A DNA stretch of 64,000 nucleotides from Linnemannia elongata (GCA_036320915.1 JAXBDG010000011.1:1758501-1822500); one strand, 5' to 3'. Positions 1-12,852 are shown, counted from the stretch's first letter. The notes: generated by a model not told the origin, from the letters alone. Numbers and translations: made by a program.

Positions 1-2779
1 GGCGTAAAGTTCTGCGTTGAGTTTGCGACCGCCGGAACGCTTGGATTCGGGGTAGGCGTGAGACTGGTGGATGAGGAAGTCGTTGGGGAGGACATAGTAG
101 TCAATTCCGGAGATGTAGATCTCGTACAAGCAGGCCTATAAGGCAGTGAACAAAAATGTATAGAAAAAAAAAAGTGTGAGAACTTTGAACAAAGAGGGCC
201 TCACTAAAATGTCCAGCAAGAAGAAGAGCATGAGACGATTGAAAAGAAATGACTTACAGCTTTGTTGGCTCCGTAGCCGACGAAGCGTTCGTCGCACCAA
301 GGAGTACCCTCCTTCTTGAGGATGACATAGGGCTCATACTTGTAGTTGAACTCTGTGACCTGGTAGATTTCGTCGGTCGCATACCACTTGGGGTAGTTGG
401 AGGCTCCATGTCCAGGGACGAACTTTGCCGCGTGGAAGGCAATCAACTTCTTGTCCTTGACCTGCTTCTCAACCTCTCCCTTGATAACGGGGAAAGTAGC
501 AGAATCAACACCATCCTCCTCATTGGTATACTCAAAGGCAGGCAAGACCAAGGCCGAACCCTGACGAAGCAACTCACGAGCCCGAGGGCTCTCCTTCAAA
601 TGCTGACGGAGGTTGGTACAGATATGGAAGTCGACATCGAGCAACATGAAGTAGTCGGTCCTGGCGAAAAGACGAGCAACGTTTCTCCACATGTTGAGCT
701 GGAAATCAAACCGATCCACGACCACATGGAAATCGACGTATTGTCTCAACAAGGGTTCGGATTCGTACAACTCGTGAAGTGCGGTGAAGTGCTGATCCTT
801 GTATTCGTCATCCCTGATCCAGATCGATACCGAGATGGGACCCCTGTAGTTGCGAACCAGCTTCTTGAACACTCCGAATCTATATTGTTCACAGTTGGTA
901 AACGATTGTACGTAAGTAAACGTGAGCATACGCAAAATGATAAGATGCTTTGTTTGTTGTTGTATTTCAACTGGAGGAGTGTGTGAGCAATTATATCACA
1001 ACCCTTGCTGTTTCCAGCAATCCAGCCCCCTGTCCTTCCACTGGTCCCAATGGTGCTTCCCACTGTCCCCCCCATGAAATTAATAAACGCATTTAAAGTA
1101 TTTTCGAATCTAAAGAGAATGAAACGATCAAAAAAAAAATTGAGAGCCATCCTTTTTTTTTGTTGCTGTCCCTGACGAGATTGATTGCTCTGGTTGGTAC
1201 GAAGAATGCTCCCTACTCCTCTCTTACAAGTAACAGACGACCTAATGCTCAAGGTATGAAGCGCAGAAAGAGCACGATAGCAATAGAATAGCCGTTTACC
1301 CCGTCCATCTCCAACCGTCTCAACAGTCAAGAAGCGATAACCACCGATAAAAACAGGCAAAAGGACGTTCAAGCGTAATGGGGGTGGTAGCTTGTCCAGC
1401 TGAACAAAGAACAGCGACAGAAGGGCTAATCTCGCAGGCTCTGTCATAGCGTAAGGCACTAGTGGGAAACGAAGTGCAGTAGCCTTCTTTTTCTGTGCAG
1501 TCATTGTTCTCTCCAGACCAAGGGAAAGAGTGAGAATAAGGTGTCACCAATCAACCTCCGTGGTACTTCCATAGCTCTCTTTTTTTTTTTTTTTTTTTAC
1601 AAACGAGGACCCAGATATTGAATCGCACAATAACGACATCATGTCCCTGACGCCTTCCTTTTTTTTTTTTTTTTGCTCGTTCTTTGTTTTTTGTTCCCTT
1701 AATGATATCCCTCTTTTATCTGGCTCAAAGTCCAAGTGCACCACACCATGGCATAAACTCTGATGACAACAAAATGCCTCCTTGCCATCACCTCCTCCAA
1801 CTCCTTGTTGGTGGGTCCTGGATTGGACAGCGGGGTATCCTGCATAATCATCGGCGGTGCTATATTCTTTTAGAGAGTCGCTGTATGGTCCAGTCCAGTC
1901 TGGTCTTGTGGTTTTTTCCCTTTTACTGCTTTCATCCTGCCGCTGTTGCTATTGTTGCTGTTGTTGTTGTTTTTGTTGCAAAAGTAAGGTCCTGATTGAG
2001 CAAAGGGAGAGAGGCCCAGGGCCAGGAGGGAGGAGCGAGCAAAGGGAGAAAAAAGGGCTGGGTGGGCGTAGTTGTATTTACCTGTTCTCGGTGATCAGGG
2101 TGGTGATAGTAACCTCCTCCTTGTCAAATACGCCCTCAGCCTTGAAGTAGTAGGGCATGACCTTGGAGGGCTGCATTGCTGTACTGTAAACCTTTGACAG
2201 ATAAAAGTCCTCGTCGACGACATGTTCGTTGTTGCTTTCACCTATTGAGAGGGGTCCCGTGAAGAAGGATGATAGCAATTAGATAAGCGGGTTCCAAAAT
2301 AAAACCACTACCAAGGCCAGAAGGAAATAGTGAAGAAGGGAAGAAGGCCGAGATTCATCCCCAGATTCGGTCCAGGTACCACAATGGCACCTGCTATCAT
2401 CTCATTCAGAAGCGTCGAGTAGTCGTTTATGTCCGTCCTGTATTGCATCATCGTTCAAGACTCCTTTGTGAGGACTACTGGCTAAAGATGAATTACCTTG
2501 ATGAACAGGCTGGATGGTCATCTTCTGGTTACTGTAGTGAATCGAGTCGATTTCAAAGGTGGGCGACTGGTTATCGATCCAAGAGAGTGCGCCAGTACTG
2601 ACACCAGCAGCACCGGCTCCACGTTGAATCAGGCCAGCTGCATTCTTGCGGAGGTCCTCTGAGGAGATGTTAGGGAAGAGGAAGGAAGCGGTTGAGAAGA
2701 TGACGGAGAAGGCCAAGAAGGCCAGGACGAGGTACCGGAAGAGGCAAGTACACAAGTTGCCTGATACCGCCACTGCCAT
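1..2779 (-). CDS. GT49 (LARGE-like) glycosyltransferase, 3' end beyond window
   Basis: Predicted Golgi type II glycosyltransferase of the GT49/LARGE-B4GAT1 family, which adds GlcA or Xyl to glycans in animals; the fungal substrate is unknown. Exons 2779-2497, 2241-2082, 879-258 and 135-<1 join in phase (1, 2, 0). The start at 2779 gives a short cytosolic tail and a hydrophobic anchor (about residues 13-35, LVLAFLAFSVIFSTASFLF). The catalytic part has MQPSKVMPYYFKA, TITTLIT, GPISVSIWI, a DVD metal-binding motif in LLDVDFHICT near residue 227, and EGTPWCDERFVGYGANK. About 400 residues are inside the window; the last exon is open at base 1. It is a diverged paralogue of the gene at 36205-38278: two introns are at the same sites, but intron 2 here (1.2 kb) is absent there. 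Family call is strong; substrate is not known. Confidence 0.85.
880..2081 (-). other. Unusually long intron (1.2 kb) of the GT49 gene
   Basis: The donor GTAAAT (at 2081) and acceptor ATAG (at 880) join ...TLITEN to RFGVFKKLV in phase, matching TLITFDRYPIFSKLV in the uninterrupted paralogue. The intron is about ten times longer than most others here. It holds A/T runs and CTG/TTG-rich stretches. I see no reverse transcriptase, transposase or terminal repeats in it. Short open frames inside have no recognisable content. Confidence 0.7.
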
Positions 2780-3831
<1,052 letters not shown>

Positions 3832-6800
3832 TTACTTGGGCTTCTTGAAGCACTTGAACTGAACATAGCACGAGTTCTTGGCCTCAGAAAGCATCCGCTT
3901 CAAACCCGCCATCTCAACCTGCAAGTTCTCGCCTCCCTCAGGGTGGTAAGCCCTATCAACAGCCTCATAGATCATCTGCAAGATCTCATCCGACGATGCA
4001 CTCTGGTACTGGACCAGCGAGTGGTTCATCAACTCCATATCCAGCGTCACCTGCAACATCCCACCCATCCCGAACCGCTTCACCTCCTGAAAGCACCTCA
4101 AACAATCTTGTGCAATGTTGATCAGCAGCGCCGACAGAGCCCTAAACACCAATGGAGGTGCAATCTCGGTGATCTGGGCATGCACAACCACCAACGACAA
4201 CAACGTCTCGTACATGTACGAATGCACTCCTATATATCCATGGTTCGGTTTTCCAAAGGTGCAAGGTGTAAAAGGATAAGGAGTATAGAATATTAATGTC
4301 AAGAAAGAATATGCAGGAGTCGGGTGTGAGACACTTGAGCGAGACACACGTAGGGCTCACGCACACACACAGAACATAGAAACAAAAAAAACCCCACCCG
4401 CTGTTCTTTACCTGTAGGCTTGGGGCAGGCAGACCAGTCCGTGCCGCCGTAGAGAATACCATCCGTAATCAATCGTGTCGCAACAACGGTCTTGCGCTTA
4501 ATGAAATCGTCAAACAAGATTGTATCCAGTTGATCCACAATGTCAATCAGTGCCTATTGATTTGAATGGAGTATTCATGACATGATTAGCGCTCAGGCGA
4601 AGTAGCGATACATGCATGTCAAGGAGCTAAAGAATACCATGTCGGCAAAGACGAGGAAGTGATTCAAAAAAAGAAACTAGGCCAACATAATACAACAAGC
4701 ACATAAACGTACCTTGCCGTCGCCAGCAATGGAAATGCTGCAAGTCTTCTCGAAATCATTCAACATCTTGGGGATAGTAACAGATCGCAACTCGCTCAAG
4801 TTACTAATCGTGATCAAGATTCTCGAGTCCAGCTGAGTAATATCAATCGTCTTGACCTTCTTGCCACTTCCATTCAGATTCTCTAGCGACCTCGATCCGG
4901 AAGACTCGCCATTGTTAGGCTGCTCCGGATCCGCAAACGCCAAGTGCACCAGTCCATCCAAGAACGAGTAAAGAGCATCCAAGAAGGTGCCGCGGATCTT
5001 TTCAATAAACTGCTCAGGTACCACGGCCAGGACATCGTCATTAGCTACGGCCTCCTCGGTTGGTGCTGTCCAAATACTGGCGTACTTGTAAGCTGATCGG
5101 AGGCAGAACTCATGGAACTGGTAGAAGAGGCCTACAAAGAGTGTTACCTGCGAGTTCTCTGCTTGCAAGGTCCAATCCTCGTGCTGGTAAAAGAACCTTG
5201 CATCTTTTAAAGAAAGAACGCCAGCGATGTTAGTAGGAGTTTCGTAAAAGAGATGACAGGTACCTATCAAGAACAAACGAAGAAAATTGACTTACCATCC
5301 CCCCAGGACATGCAGATGACCTTGACAAACTTCCAGCGCAAACGCTGCATTAGTTCGACAAGGGTCATAAAGGCACCTCCTCGCAAACTGAGTCCATTGA
5401 TATCGTTCACGCAGTTGCTGACCTCCGTGATTATCTTGCTCAAAAAGACCGCCATAACCACCGCGCTCTCGCGTCGTGGCTCTGGTTTGTCGATCCCGGG
5501 CAAATATTCATCGTCCGCCTCTTCCGGCCGCGGCATGACCAAAGAGTCAATCAGGATGGAAGTCATCTCGTTCGAGTACAGCTCGATGATATCCTTGACC
5601 ATAGCGATGCACTGTGACACACGCTGTGGGTCTACCATCGTGCGTCTCTTCTGGACCTATCAACACAACATGTCAAACGTCTCGTTAGATCACTGATCCA
5701 CTTATAAGATCTACACTAAACAATAAAGAGAGTTGGCGTCGTACTTTCTGGATCTTGCCATCCATGAATGCAACGGCCAGCTTCCAGAAATCAGGTAAGA
5801 GGCGCAAAAAGAGGTCCGACAGTGTTTTGACTCCTGTATGAATCGCCATTAACAACTTCACTTCCGGCTCCTTGCCTAAGTGAGATTGGAGAAAGTTGTA
5901 AAGGACGAATGTGAGTACAATATATTACAAAACTTACATAGCAGGATTCTCACGAGCTGATTCACGTCCCTACTTACCAAACTGACTTTCAAATTCACTA
6001 GAGTTGACAGCTCCCAGGATCTGTTTAAACAGCGCTGTGCGGCCAATTAGGGTAATGTTCTGGCTCTGCTGGTACTCGTCGCTCTTGCGAAGTTCTACAA
6101 ATGAGATACGAAGACGCATTAGTTTACACGCCACCAAAGTGAAATCCTTATCCGCAGTTACAAAAGTGACAACTATACCTTCAACGAGGACGATTTGCTC
6201 GTCAAAGGACTCGGACATAATCTTCTTGATCCAGCGGTACTGGCTGGACAGACAGTGCCACACAGGGTCTGTCTTGGTATCTAATTCGAACAGCAGCCTG
6301 TGCAAAAAGGTGGACACTTGGATTAGCTCCGCATCTCCTAAAGACTCTGAGATGGTGGCAGTAAAACATCTAAAGCGCAACAACAACTAACATGAAGAAC
6401 GTACTTGATGTTGCGTTCGTGCTCCTCCATTCCTCGCCAGGGCTCCTCCAACTGCGACTCGAGATCTGCCCGAAGCCTGGCGACAATGCGCTCGACCTCA
6501 GACCACACCTTATCAAATACACGTCGCTTGGTCTCAATCAACGTCGACGATGAATGAGTCGACGCAGTATCACTTGCGACTGATGGGGTAGTCGCTGGGA
6601 ATGCCTGTGCCAAAAGAACTTTACCTTTGTTGTAATCCCTGGCCGCCAACTGGTATTTTCCTTGCTTGATGCTCTCCAGCAAAGTGTTGGGCAAGTTGAA
6701 GAACAGACGATATGGCTCCAAAAGCCCGACTGTCGATCGCAGCTTGTCGATCTTTTCACGCCGTTCCAGAACTGGGTTGATGACCTCGTGCGCCTTTCCA

Positions 6801-7809
6801 TACGACTCTACAATATGGACGTAAATAATGATGGTGAGTTCTTGTTCCAACTATGCCGTAGTAACATACTTCCAAATGTTATTATTGTTCAACTCCGATA
6901 TACCTCGAAGGATGGTGTTGAGGCGATGTGTTCCGTAATCCTGTGTCTCGTTCAATGTCTTCTCCTTCATGTCGTCGTACACAGCTAATAAAAGTTTCAC
7001 AAACGAAAAGGTCAGTACGTGGCATTCCAAATTAGCAAGAATAAATTTTCTTCGAGCATTAGAATCAATGCTATGAAAACACTTACAGTCGATAACATTC
7101 TTGGCGCTGACGAAGCGGTCGAAATTATTCTGGACAAGAACCTTCAGGGCAGACGATCGCTGGTCAATTGATGCCTTTAGCCTGTCAACACCCACGCACA
7201 GGTCATCGTAAGAGGTATCCGCATGAACCGCGTACAGATATCGCTGAGGGTTGAAGCTCTTTTGGGTCGACGAGATCAAATTGGCTATGGTTGACATGGA
7301 GGACAAACGATGCTGTAAGATACAGGAACCATACATGCTGCCATTGATCCTCATTCGTTCATAGAGAGATCGCCCTAAACTTACTATCGCCGCGGACGTT
7401 CTTGCTCATAAAGATGTTGCCCTTGACCAACCCCAGCATATCAGTCTGCTCTGAGAGTGCAAAGTCCTCGTCGATAGAATTGGTCCTCCTTTCGCGGGGT
7501 GTGACTCGTCCGCCATGGTCGGTGTTGATATCGTCATCGTGGACCCACGAGGGCAAGTCTTCTTCATCGACCCATGTATCGGGGTTCGTCTTGTCCAAGT
7601 GGTAGTGACGAAGAACTATGTTGACAAAGTCAGAGGAGTTGATTAGAAGAATGTAAGTTTGAAAAGGGGTCCATTTCTTCCCGTTTGCTGACCGTGGAGG
7701 TGACTGCATGTTCATTCTTTTCCAGCAGGAGGAGAGCAACTTGTTCGAGTAACTTTAAGAAAGACGTACGTTCAATGTCCTGGATGTCTCTAATATTCGA
7801 CCCCATCAT
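3832..7809 (-). CDS. SEC5: Exocyst complex component Sec5 (EXOC2)
   Basis: Subunit of the octameric exocyst, which tethers secretory vesicles to the plasma membrane at growing hyphal tips. Twelve exons join in phase: 7809-7770, 7615-7385, 7284-7087, 6984-6904, 6807-6405, 6297-6179, 6094-5978, 5875-5745, 5656-5296, 5203-4713, 4553-4412, 4229-3832; 903 aa, typical for the family. Diagnostic stretches are DTSYDDLCVGVDRLKASI, LVQNNFDRFVSAKNVIDS, ETQDYGTHRLNTILRE, LLEPYRLFFNLPNTLLESI and DPVWHCLSSQYRWI. The C-terminal exon carries the conserved VHSYMYETLL helix region. The start is the first of two adjacent Met codons in a 40-bp first exon (GSNIRDIQDIE, then LLRHYHLD). That exon is the least certain part. 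The gene is divergent from the first NLR gene with about 790 bp between starts. Confidence 0.93.
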
Positions 7810-8600
7810 TCGCAAAAAGTCGAGGTAGGGCTGTCTAGTGTTGAGTGAACGACAATGGCGAGTGTTTGAAAGTAGAGGATGTAACGAATGTAAGGCGAGA
7901 TGATGGGTGAGTGAAGTGAGAGTGAGAGACGAACGGAAACGCGGTTCAGAATGCGCAAGGACTTCACCATTAGGCCCGCCCAATTTTTGTGACAACGACA
8001 TTTGAGGAGAGCTGAAGAACGCAGCCCTTGCGATCATCAGTTGTTCGTACTGGTTGCCACTAATTTTCGCACCAGCTTCAATTGAGAACCACCCACCTGA
8101 TAAAACTGATTAAAAGGCGAAGTCGGTTCCTGAATCTACGCGCTTACACTTCCCACGTTCAGGAAGCGCAGGGCAGACAACTCTTACGAGAATTCAAATG
8201 TTCAAGTTGACAAAGTATCATTATATCTGTCAGTTGTCGCATATCAGCGCATGGTCCATTGCAATTTTGTGTGGCTGACGACAAATGCTTTGGCGAAGGC
8301 ATAACTGTGGCAAACTACGTTTTGCCTTTCTTGACTCACTCTTCCCCTTTTGCTGCCCTTCTCCCTCATCTCTTGCCAACTTTTTGCCACATACACACCC
8401 GCCATCTGCAATCAAGGATTCGTTTGTCCTCTATTCATCACTCATCAGAGACTCAACTTCAAGTGTCAACCCATTCACACAGGTAAAGGAGTATGTGAAA
8501 ATTGACCAAGAGGTCTTTTTGGTTCATATATTCAACCCTGCTAACCCACCTCCACCTTGTTGACCACGCACTCCTTCTCAAATAATTTCCAGCTGCAAAT
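7810..8600. promoter_or_regulatory. Divergent promoter region between SEC5 and NLR gene 1
   Basis: The two genes read away from each other, so this stretch must hold both promoters. From 7890 rightwards it is repeated as 12853-13576 in front of NLR gene 2, with scattered substitutions and small indels. An open frame on the minus strand (to 8037) is only an extension of SEC5 exon 1 into this flank. I could not pick a TATA box or start site with confidence. Confidence 0.6.
8483..8592 (+). other. 5' UTR intron of NLR gene 1
   Basis: A GTAAAG donor after CATTCACACAG and a TTTCCAG acceptor lie 8 bp before the start codon. The same donor context and acceptor occur at 13461-13568 in front of NLR gene 2. 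Conservation of both sites while the interior has drifted supports a real leader intron. Confidence 0.6.
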
Positions 8601-11600
8601 ATGTCTTCGCCATCGCCTCAAAAAAACTCACCACCCAAGGCCTCCTCCCCCTCACACTCTTCTCCCGAGTGCGAGCAAGTCACCAACGACATCAGTCATG
8701 CTACTCCGCAATCGGATCGTCCGACAAAGGTCGCAAGGTTGTCGTCTTCGCGGAGTGGCATCTCGGGAACCCAGGAAAGAATACATTACGCCAATGGCGA
8801 GCATTGTGCGTCGTTCTCGGAATCGTTGTTGTCTTCGAGCTCCTCCTTTGTTCCCCTGTCCATCACATCGTCGCAAAATGAGTACACCCAGGCTCCTCCA
8901 ACTCTTGAAGGTGTTGTATCTTTCTTGAGAACGCAAAGACTCGCCGACTACAAGCAAGATGTGTACATCCCTCCTTTGGCCAAGCCTAGTCTCTTAGCTC
9001 CAGACGAGACGTCGTTCCCTCTTATGGAGAAGGTCGAAGAGTTCTTGACGGGGGACGGGCAAGTGATGTTGGTTCTAGGCGACTCGGGAGCAGGGAAATC
9101 GACATTCAATCGACACCTGGAACTCCGACTATGGCAAGACTACAAGACTGGTGGACCCATCCCACTGTTCGTCAACCTACCAGCACTCGACCGACCGGAG
9201 AAAGATCTTGTAGCCGAGCGCCTGGGGAGATTAGGTTTTTCAGAAGAGTTGATATGGAACCTGAAGCAAGCCCGACAGTTTATTTTGATCTGTGATGGAT
9301 ACGACGAGAGCCAGCTCACTTGCAACCTCCACACTACCAATCTTCTCAACCAATCTGGACAGTGGAACGCCAAGTTAGTTATCACTTGCAGGACGCAGTA
9401 TCTCGGCCAAAACTATCGGGATCGCTTCGAGCCCCAAGGAAAAAGTCGCTACGACATTTTAGCGCCAGATCTCTTCAGGGAATCTGTCATTGTACCATTC
9501 TCCAAGGACCAGATTGAGGAGTATGCCGCACGGTATGTTCCGCTCGAGTCACGGACCTGGACCAAGGAGGATTATATGGACAGACTGACGACCATCCCCG
9601 GACTTATGGGCCTGGTTAAGAATCCTTTCCTCCTCTCACTGGCTTTGGGAGCCCTGCCGGCAGTTGTTGAGGGTAAAGATGATCTCTCAAGCGTCCGCGT
9701 CAACCGTGTACAGCTTTATGACAGCTTTGTTCAGCACTGGTTGAGAGTCAGTAAACGACGTGTACGGAATCAGAAACTGAAGTTGAGTGGAGATGAACAG
9801 CGGATGGTAGACGAGTTACTGGATGACGGGTTCGAGGAGAGTGGGATCAAGTTTCAATCGGACCTGGCAGCTGCGATTTATCAGAAGCAGGAGGGCAAGC
9901 CTGTTGTCGAATACAACCACCGACACGACAAAAGTTCATGGAAAAGAACGTTTTTTAACATTAGCCTCGTTACATGTATTTTACGTGACGCCAGCCTGCT
10001 CGTTCGATCCGGCAACAAGCACCGTTTTATCCACCGATCCATCTTGGAGTATTTTTACTCTTGCACAGTCTGTCCACCACCCGCCACTGACAACGAGTTT
10101 GCTCCGCAAGGGTCTCCGAGATCCACCTCTGCCTCTCTATCCATTGTCGATCACCCGCTGTCCAAGAGGAGTCTTGTCACGGAGCCATCGATCGTACAGT
10201 TCTTGGCTCAGCGTGCCCAAATGAGTTCAAATTTCAAGCAACAACTTTTCGCTCTTCTCGAGCAATCCAAGAACGACGAGCGTGCATCCCAGGCAGCGGC
10301 AAACGCAATCACCATCCTTGTCCGAGCCGGGGTTCGATTCAATGGAGCTGACCTTCGAGGCATGAAGATACCAGGAGCAGACTTGTCAGGCGGTCAGTTT
10401 GATTCAGCGCAGCTTCAGGAGGCTGACCTGACAGGCGCAATCCTCATCAAGTGCTGGATCCGACAAGTCGATTTCACGAATGCTCGGTTGGGTGGAGTTC
10501 AGTTCGGCGAGTTACCCCACCTAGAGGAGGACCACTGGGTGCACACATGTGCTTACTCACCAGACGGGAAAACTTTTGCCGCCGGCCTTAACAATGGCGA
10601 CATCTGTATATACGACACAGCGACCTGGACAAGGACCCGGAAGCTGGAGGGACATGAACGGGTTGTCTCCAGCCTAGCCTTTTCTCCGTCAGGTCATCAG
10701 CTTCTGTCCGGCGGTTATGGCACAACGGTATGGATGTGGAACATCGAGACAGGCCTGTCCGATTTTGTTTTGCAGGTGCAAGCGCACACCGCCTGGGCAA
10801 GGACTGTTGCGTTTTCACCGCGTGGCCACCAGATTGCTTCGGTCAGTGACGACAATTCGGTGACGCTGTGGGATGCTCGTAATGGTGCTGCTATTTTCGT
10901 CTTGACAACAGCTTCTGTCTCCGGCGTCTCGTATTCTCCTGACGGAGAGCACATAGCAACAGCCGGCAAGGACGGAAGTATTCGGATATTCGACACACAG
11001 ACCGGCCTGCTCATCGTACAACTGGACAGTCGATGTAAAGGTATCCGATGTATCGCGTACTCTCCAGATTGCAAGTGGATCATTACAGGACACGGAACTG
11101 GCGAGTTGCAGCTATGGAGCTTGAATACCGACGAGCCAGGGCCTAGATGGACTGGACACACCGACAGCGTCACCTGCGTTGAATTCTCGCCCAACGGCAA
11201 ATGGATCGCCTCGTCTAGCTTCGATTGTACTGCAAAGCTATGGGATGCACAGACGCGGACCCTTGTTTCGATGTTTACAGGACACACCGAAACCGTGTAC
11301 AGCGTTGTGTTCTCACCGGACGGATCACAGGTAGCCTCGGGTAGTTGGGATGAAACCGTACGACTTTGGGAGGTGAAGACTTCAGGAACAGGACTCAACT
11401 CTCGCGGCTCTTTTGATTCCGCTTCATGCGTATCATTCTCTCCAGATGGCCGGTACCTCCTTTCCGGGAACAAGGACGGCTCTGTCCGACAATATCACAC
11501 AGACACCGGCGAACAAGATGTGACACTGTCGTGCGGACCCCAATCCGCCAACTGTGTCGCATATTCGCCCGACGGTCTATATATCGCCACCGACAGGGAC

Positions 11601-12434
11601 ACAGACCTGACATTATGGGATGCCTCAACAGGATTGCTGATACTGGTCTTCAGTGGCCACGAGGACACCATCAACGCTGTTGCATTCTCGCCTTGCGGCT
11701 ATTGGATCGCGACCGGCAGCAATGACATGACTGTGGCGTTGTGGGGGATGGAGAGCGGCGAGCTGAGCCGAGTCTTTATCGGCCATTCCCACGGGGTTAA
11801 TAGCGTGTCCTTCTCGCCAGCTGGTCGTCATCTAGTCTCCGGCAGCCAGGAAGGAACTGTTCGACTTTGGGATCTGAGCACTGGCGAGTCCAGGACACTT
11901 GTGACGGACGAACGGTACAAGGACGTGAACGTGATGGTGGAGTACTCACCGACAGGATCACAGATCGCCACAAATGCCACAAGGACACAGTTACGGCTTC
12001 AGGATGCTACGACTGGAGCGATCAAACATATCCTGGAACACGGGAGTGTTGTAAATAGCTTTGCGCGTTCATCTTGCGGTCAGTGGATTGCAACTTGTTA
12101 TGACAATTGGGTATGGATTTGGAACTACGATTCACATTCAGACGAGAGATCTCCAGAATGGACACGCAAGGTTCTCATTCATGGGTTGGTTGGTGTGGCT
12201 GTATGTGTTGCTTGGAGACCGAACACGTTGGATCTCGTAACTGGATCTGCCGATGGGTCGATTTGTATGTGGAGGTTGCAGACGGAGCCGGAGATTGCGG
12301 TGGTGCAGATGTGGGGCCTTGGACCTGCCACCCTCGTTACTACGAATGCTGTGTTTGAGAAAGCGGTTGGGTTAAGCGCTGTTAATCAGATGTTGCTGAG
12401 ACAGCGCAGTAGATACGAAAGCCAATCTAGATAA
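8601..12434 (+). CDS. NLR-like protein 1: NACHT, pentapeptide repeats, 14 WD40 repeats
   Basis: Single-exon 1277-aa STAND-type NTPase. Residues 1-105 are Ser/Pro-rich without a recognisable effector domain. A linker with DVYIPPLAKPSL follows. The NACHT has its P-loop GDSGAGKST near 160-168, Walker B LICDGYDES near 229, CRTQYL, NPFLLSLALG, and a closing HRSILEYFYS. Residues about 580-635 form pentapeptide repeats (ADLRGMKIPGADLSGGQFDS). From about 645 there are 14 WD40 blades (FSPDG..IASGS..TVRLWD), enough for two seven-bladed propellers, then a conserved tail (VGLSAVNQMLLRQR). STAND proteins oligomerise on ligand sensing; in fungi many act in allorecognition, cell death or defence. That role is inference here. 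A possible poly(A) signal AATAAA lies 30 bp past the stop. NLR gene 2 is a tandem copy, roughly 80-90% identical by eye. Confidence 0.92.
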   Translation: MSSPSPQKNSPPKASSPSHSSPECEQVTNDISHATPQSDRPTKVARLSSSRSGISGTQERIHYANGEHCASFSESLLSSSSSFVPLSITSSQNEYTQAPPTLEGVVSFLRTQRLADYKQDVYIPPLAKPSLLAPDETSFPLMEKVEEFLTGDGQVMLVLGDSGAGKSTFNRHLELRLWQDYKTGGPIPLFVNLPALDRPEKDLVAERLGRLGFSEELIWNLKQARQFILICDGYDESQLTCNLHTTNLLNQSGQWNAKLVITCRTQYLGQNYRDRFEPQGKSRYDILAPDLFRESVIVPFSKDQIEEYAARYVPLESRTWTKEDYMDRLTTIPGLMGLVKNPFLLSLALGALPAVVEGKDDLSSVRVNRVQLYDSFVQHWLRVSKRRVRNQKLKLSGDEQRMVDELLDDGFEESGIKFQSDLAAAIYQKQEGKPVVEYNHRHDKSSWKRTFFNISLVTCILRDASLLVRSGNKHRFIHRSILEYFYSCTVCPPPATDNEFAPQGSPRSTSASLSIVDHPLSKRSLVTEPSIVQFLAQRAQMSSNFKQQLFALLEQSKNDERASQAAANAITILVRAGVRFNGADLRGMKIPGADLSGGQFDSAQLQEADLTGAILIKCWIRQVDFTNARLGGVQFGELPHLEEDHWVHTCAYSPDGKTFAAGLNNGDICIYDTATWTRTRKLEGHERVVSSLAFSPSGHQLLSGGYGTTVWMWNIETGLSDFVLQVQAHTAWARTVAFSPRGHQIASVSDDNSVTLWDARNGAAIFVLTTASVSGVSYSPDGEHIATAGKDGSIRIFDTQTGLLIVQLDSRCKGIRCIAYSPDCKWIITGHGTGELQLWSLNTDEPGPRWTGHTDSVTCVEFSPNGKWIASSSFDCTAKLWDAQTRTLVSMFTGHTETVYSVVFSPDGSQVASGSWDETVRLWEVKTSGTGLNSRGSFDSASCVSFSPDGRYLLSGNKDGSVRQYHTDTGEQDVTLSCGPQSANCVAYSPDGLYIATDRDTDLTLWDASTGLLILVFSGHEDTINAVAFSPCGYWIATGSNDMTVALWGMESGELSRVFIGHSHGVNSVSFSPAGRHLVSGSQEGTVRLWDLSTGESRTLVTDERYKDVNVMVEYSPTGSQIATNATRTQLRLQDATTGAIKHILEHGSVVNSFARSSCGQWIATCYDNWVWIWNYDSHSDERSPEWTRKVLIHGLVGVAVCVAWRPNTLDLVTGSADGSICMWRLQTEPEIAVVQMWGLGPATLVTTNAVFEKAVGLSAVNQMLLRQRSRYESQSR

Positions 12435-12833
12435 TAGATTTTTTCGGCCATTGCAAGGCTGGAATAAAACAAATGAAATGCTTTGTCGCTTTCGGCACGC
12501 TATAATTTGTTAGCGATGGTTCATGACACGAAACTGTGGAGATCAAGACAAAGTTGGTGGTAAAACGACCTGGTTAAATGTAAGTAAACCCCCATCATGC
12601 ACGCACACTTGAGAATCCACTTTGCTTTTTCAGTTTTCGTTGGTTTTGTGTTTTATTTTTCACAACGTATTAACAAGTAGAGAGCGGGGAGGGGTGAAAA
12701 GATGGGGATGTATGTACAATGGAGATGAAGACGAACTAGATACAAAAGGGATCATAAAAATATATATATATAACATCAAAGCACCCAGTACTAACAAGGG
12801 TGGCAAGGTCGAAGAGGGCGAAGAGGGTGCTTC

Positions 12834-12852
12834 CTAAGGAGATCCAGGCCAG
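12834..12852 (-). pseudogene. Relic of the RING ligase 3' end (last codons and stop)
   Basis: Read on the minus strand, these 19 bases encode the final residues LWPGSP plus TAG, identical to the end of the RING ligase gene at 17745-17763. The upstream part of the ligase is missing, and the sequence switches at 12853 to the SEC5-side flank. It is too short to do anything, but it marks the duplication endpoint and its polarity. Confidence 0.8.

Larger units (their letters stand above)
7890..12852. repeat. Tandem duplication, unit 1 (4963 bp)
   Basis: Unit 1 starts at the G of GTAAGGCGAG (7890), 81 bp upstream of the SEC5 start codon. It ends at GATCCAGGCCAG (12852), a copy of the last codons of the RING ligase gene. 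It contains the promoter flank, NLR gene 1 and its 3' flank. Unit 2 begins at the next base. No shared bases are needed to explain the junction, so it looks like blunt or near-blunt joining. Confidence 0.9.

Noticed and set aside
249..986. 245-codon plus-strand frame
   Set aside because: Antisense shadow of GT49 exon 3; the minus strand has clear domain motifs and splice sites.
746..1550. Frames inside the 1.2-kb GT49 intron
   Set aside because: No domain-like content, and one overlaps exon 3 in another frame; better explained as intron sequence.
6864..6903. SEC5 exon 4 donor GTATGT at 6869
   Set aside because: It leaves the wrong phase for exon 5. The donor GTATAT at 6903 joins LNTILRE to SYGKAHEVI in phase and fits the family.
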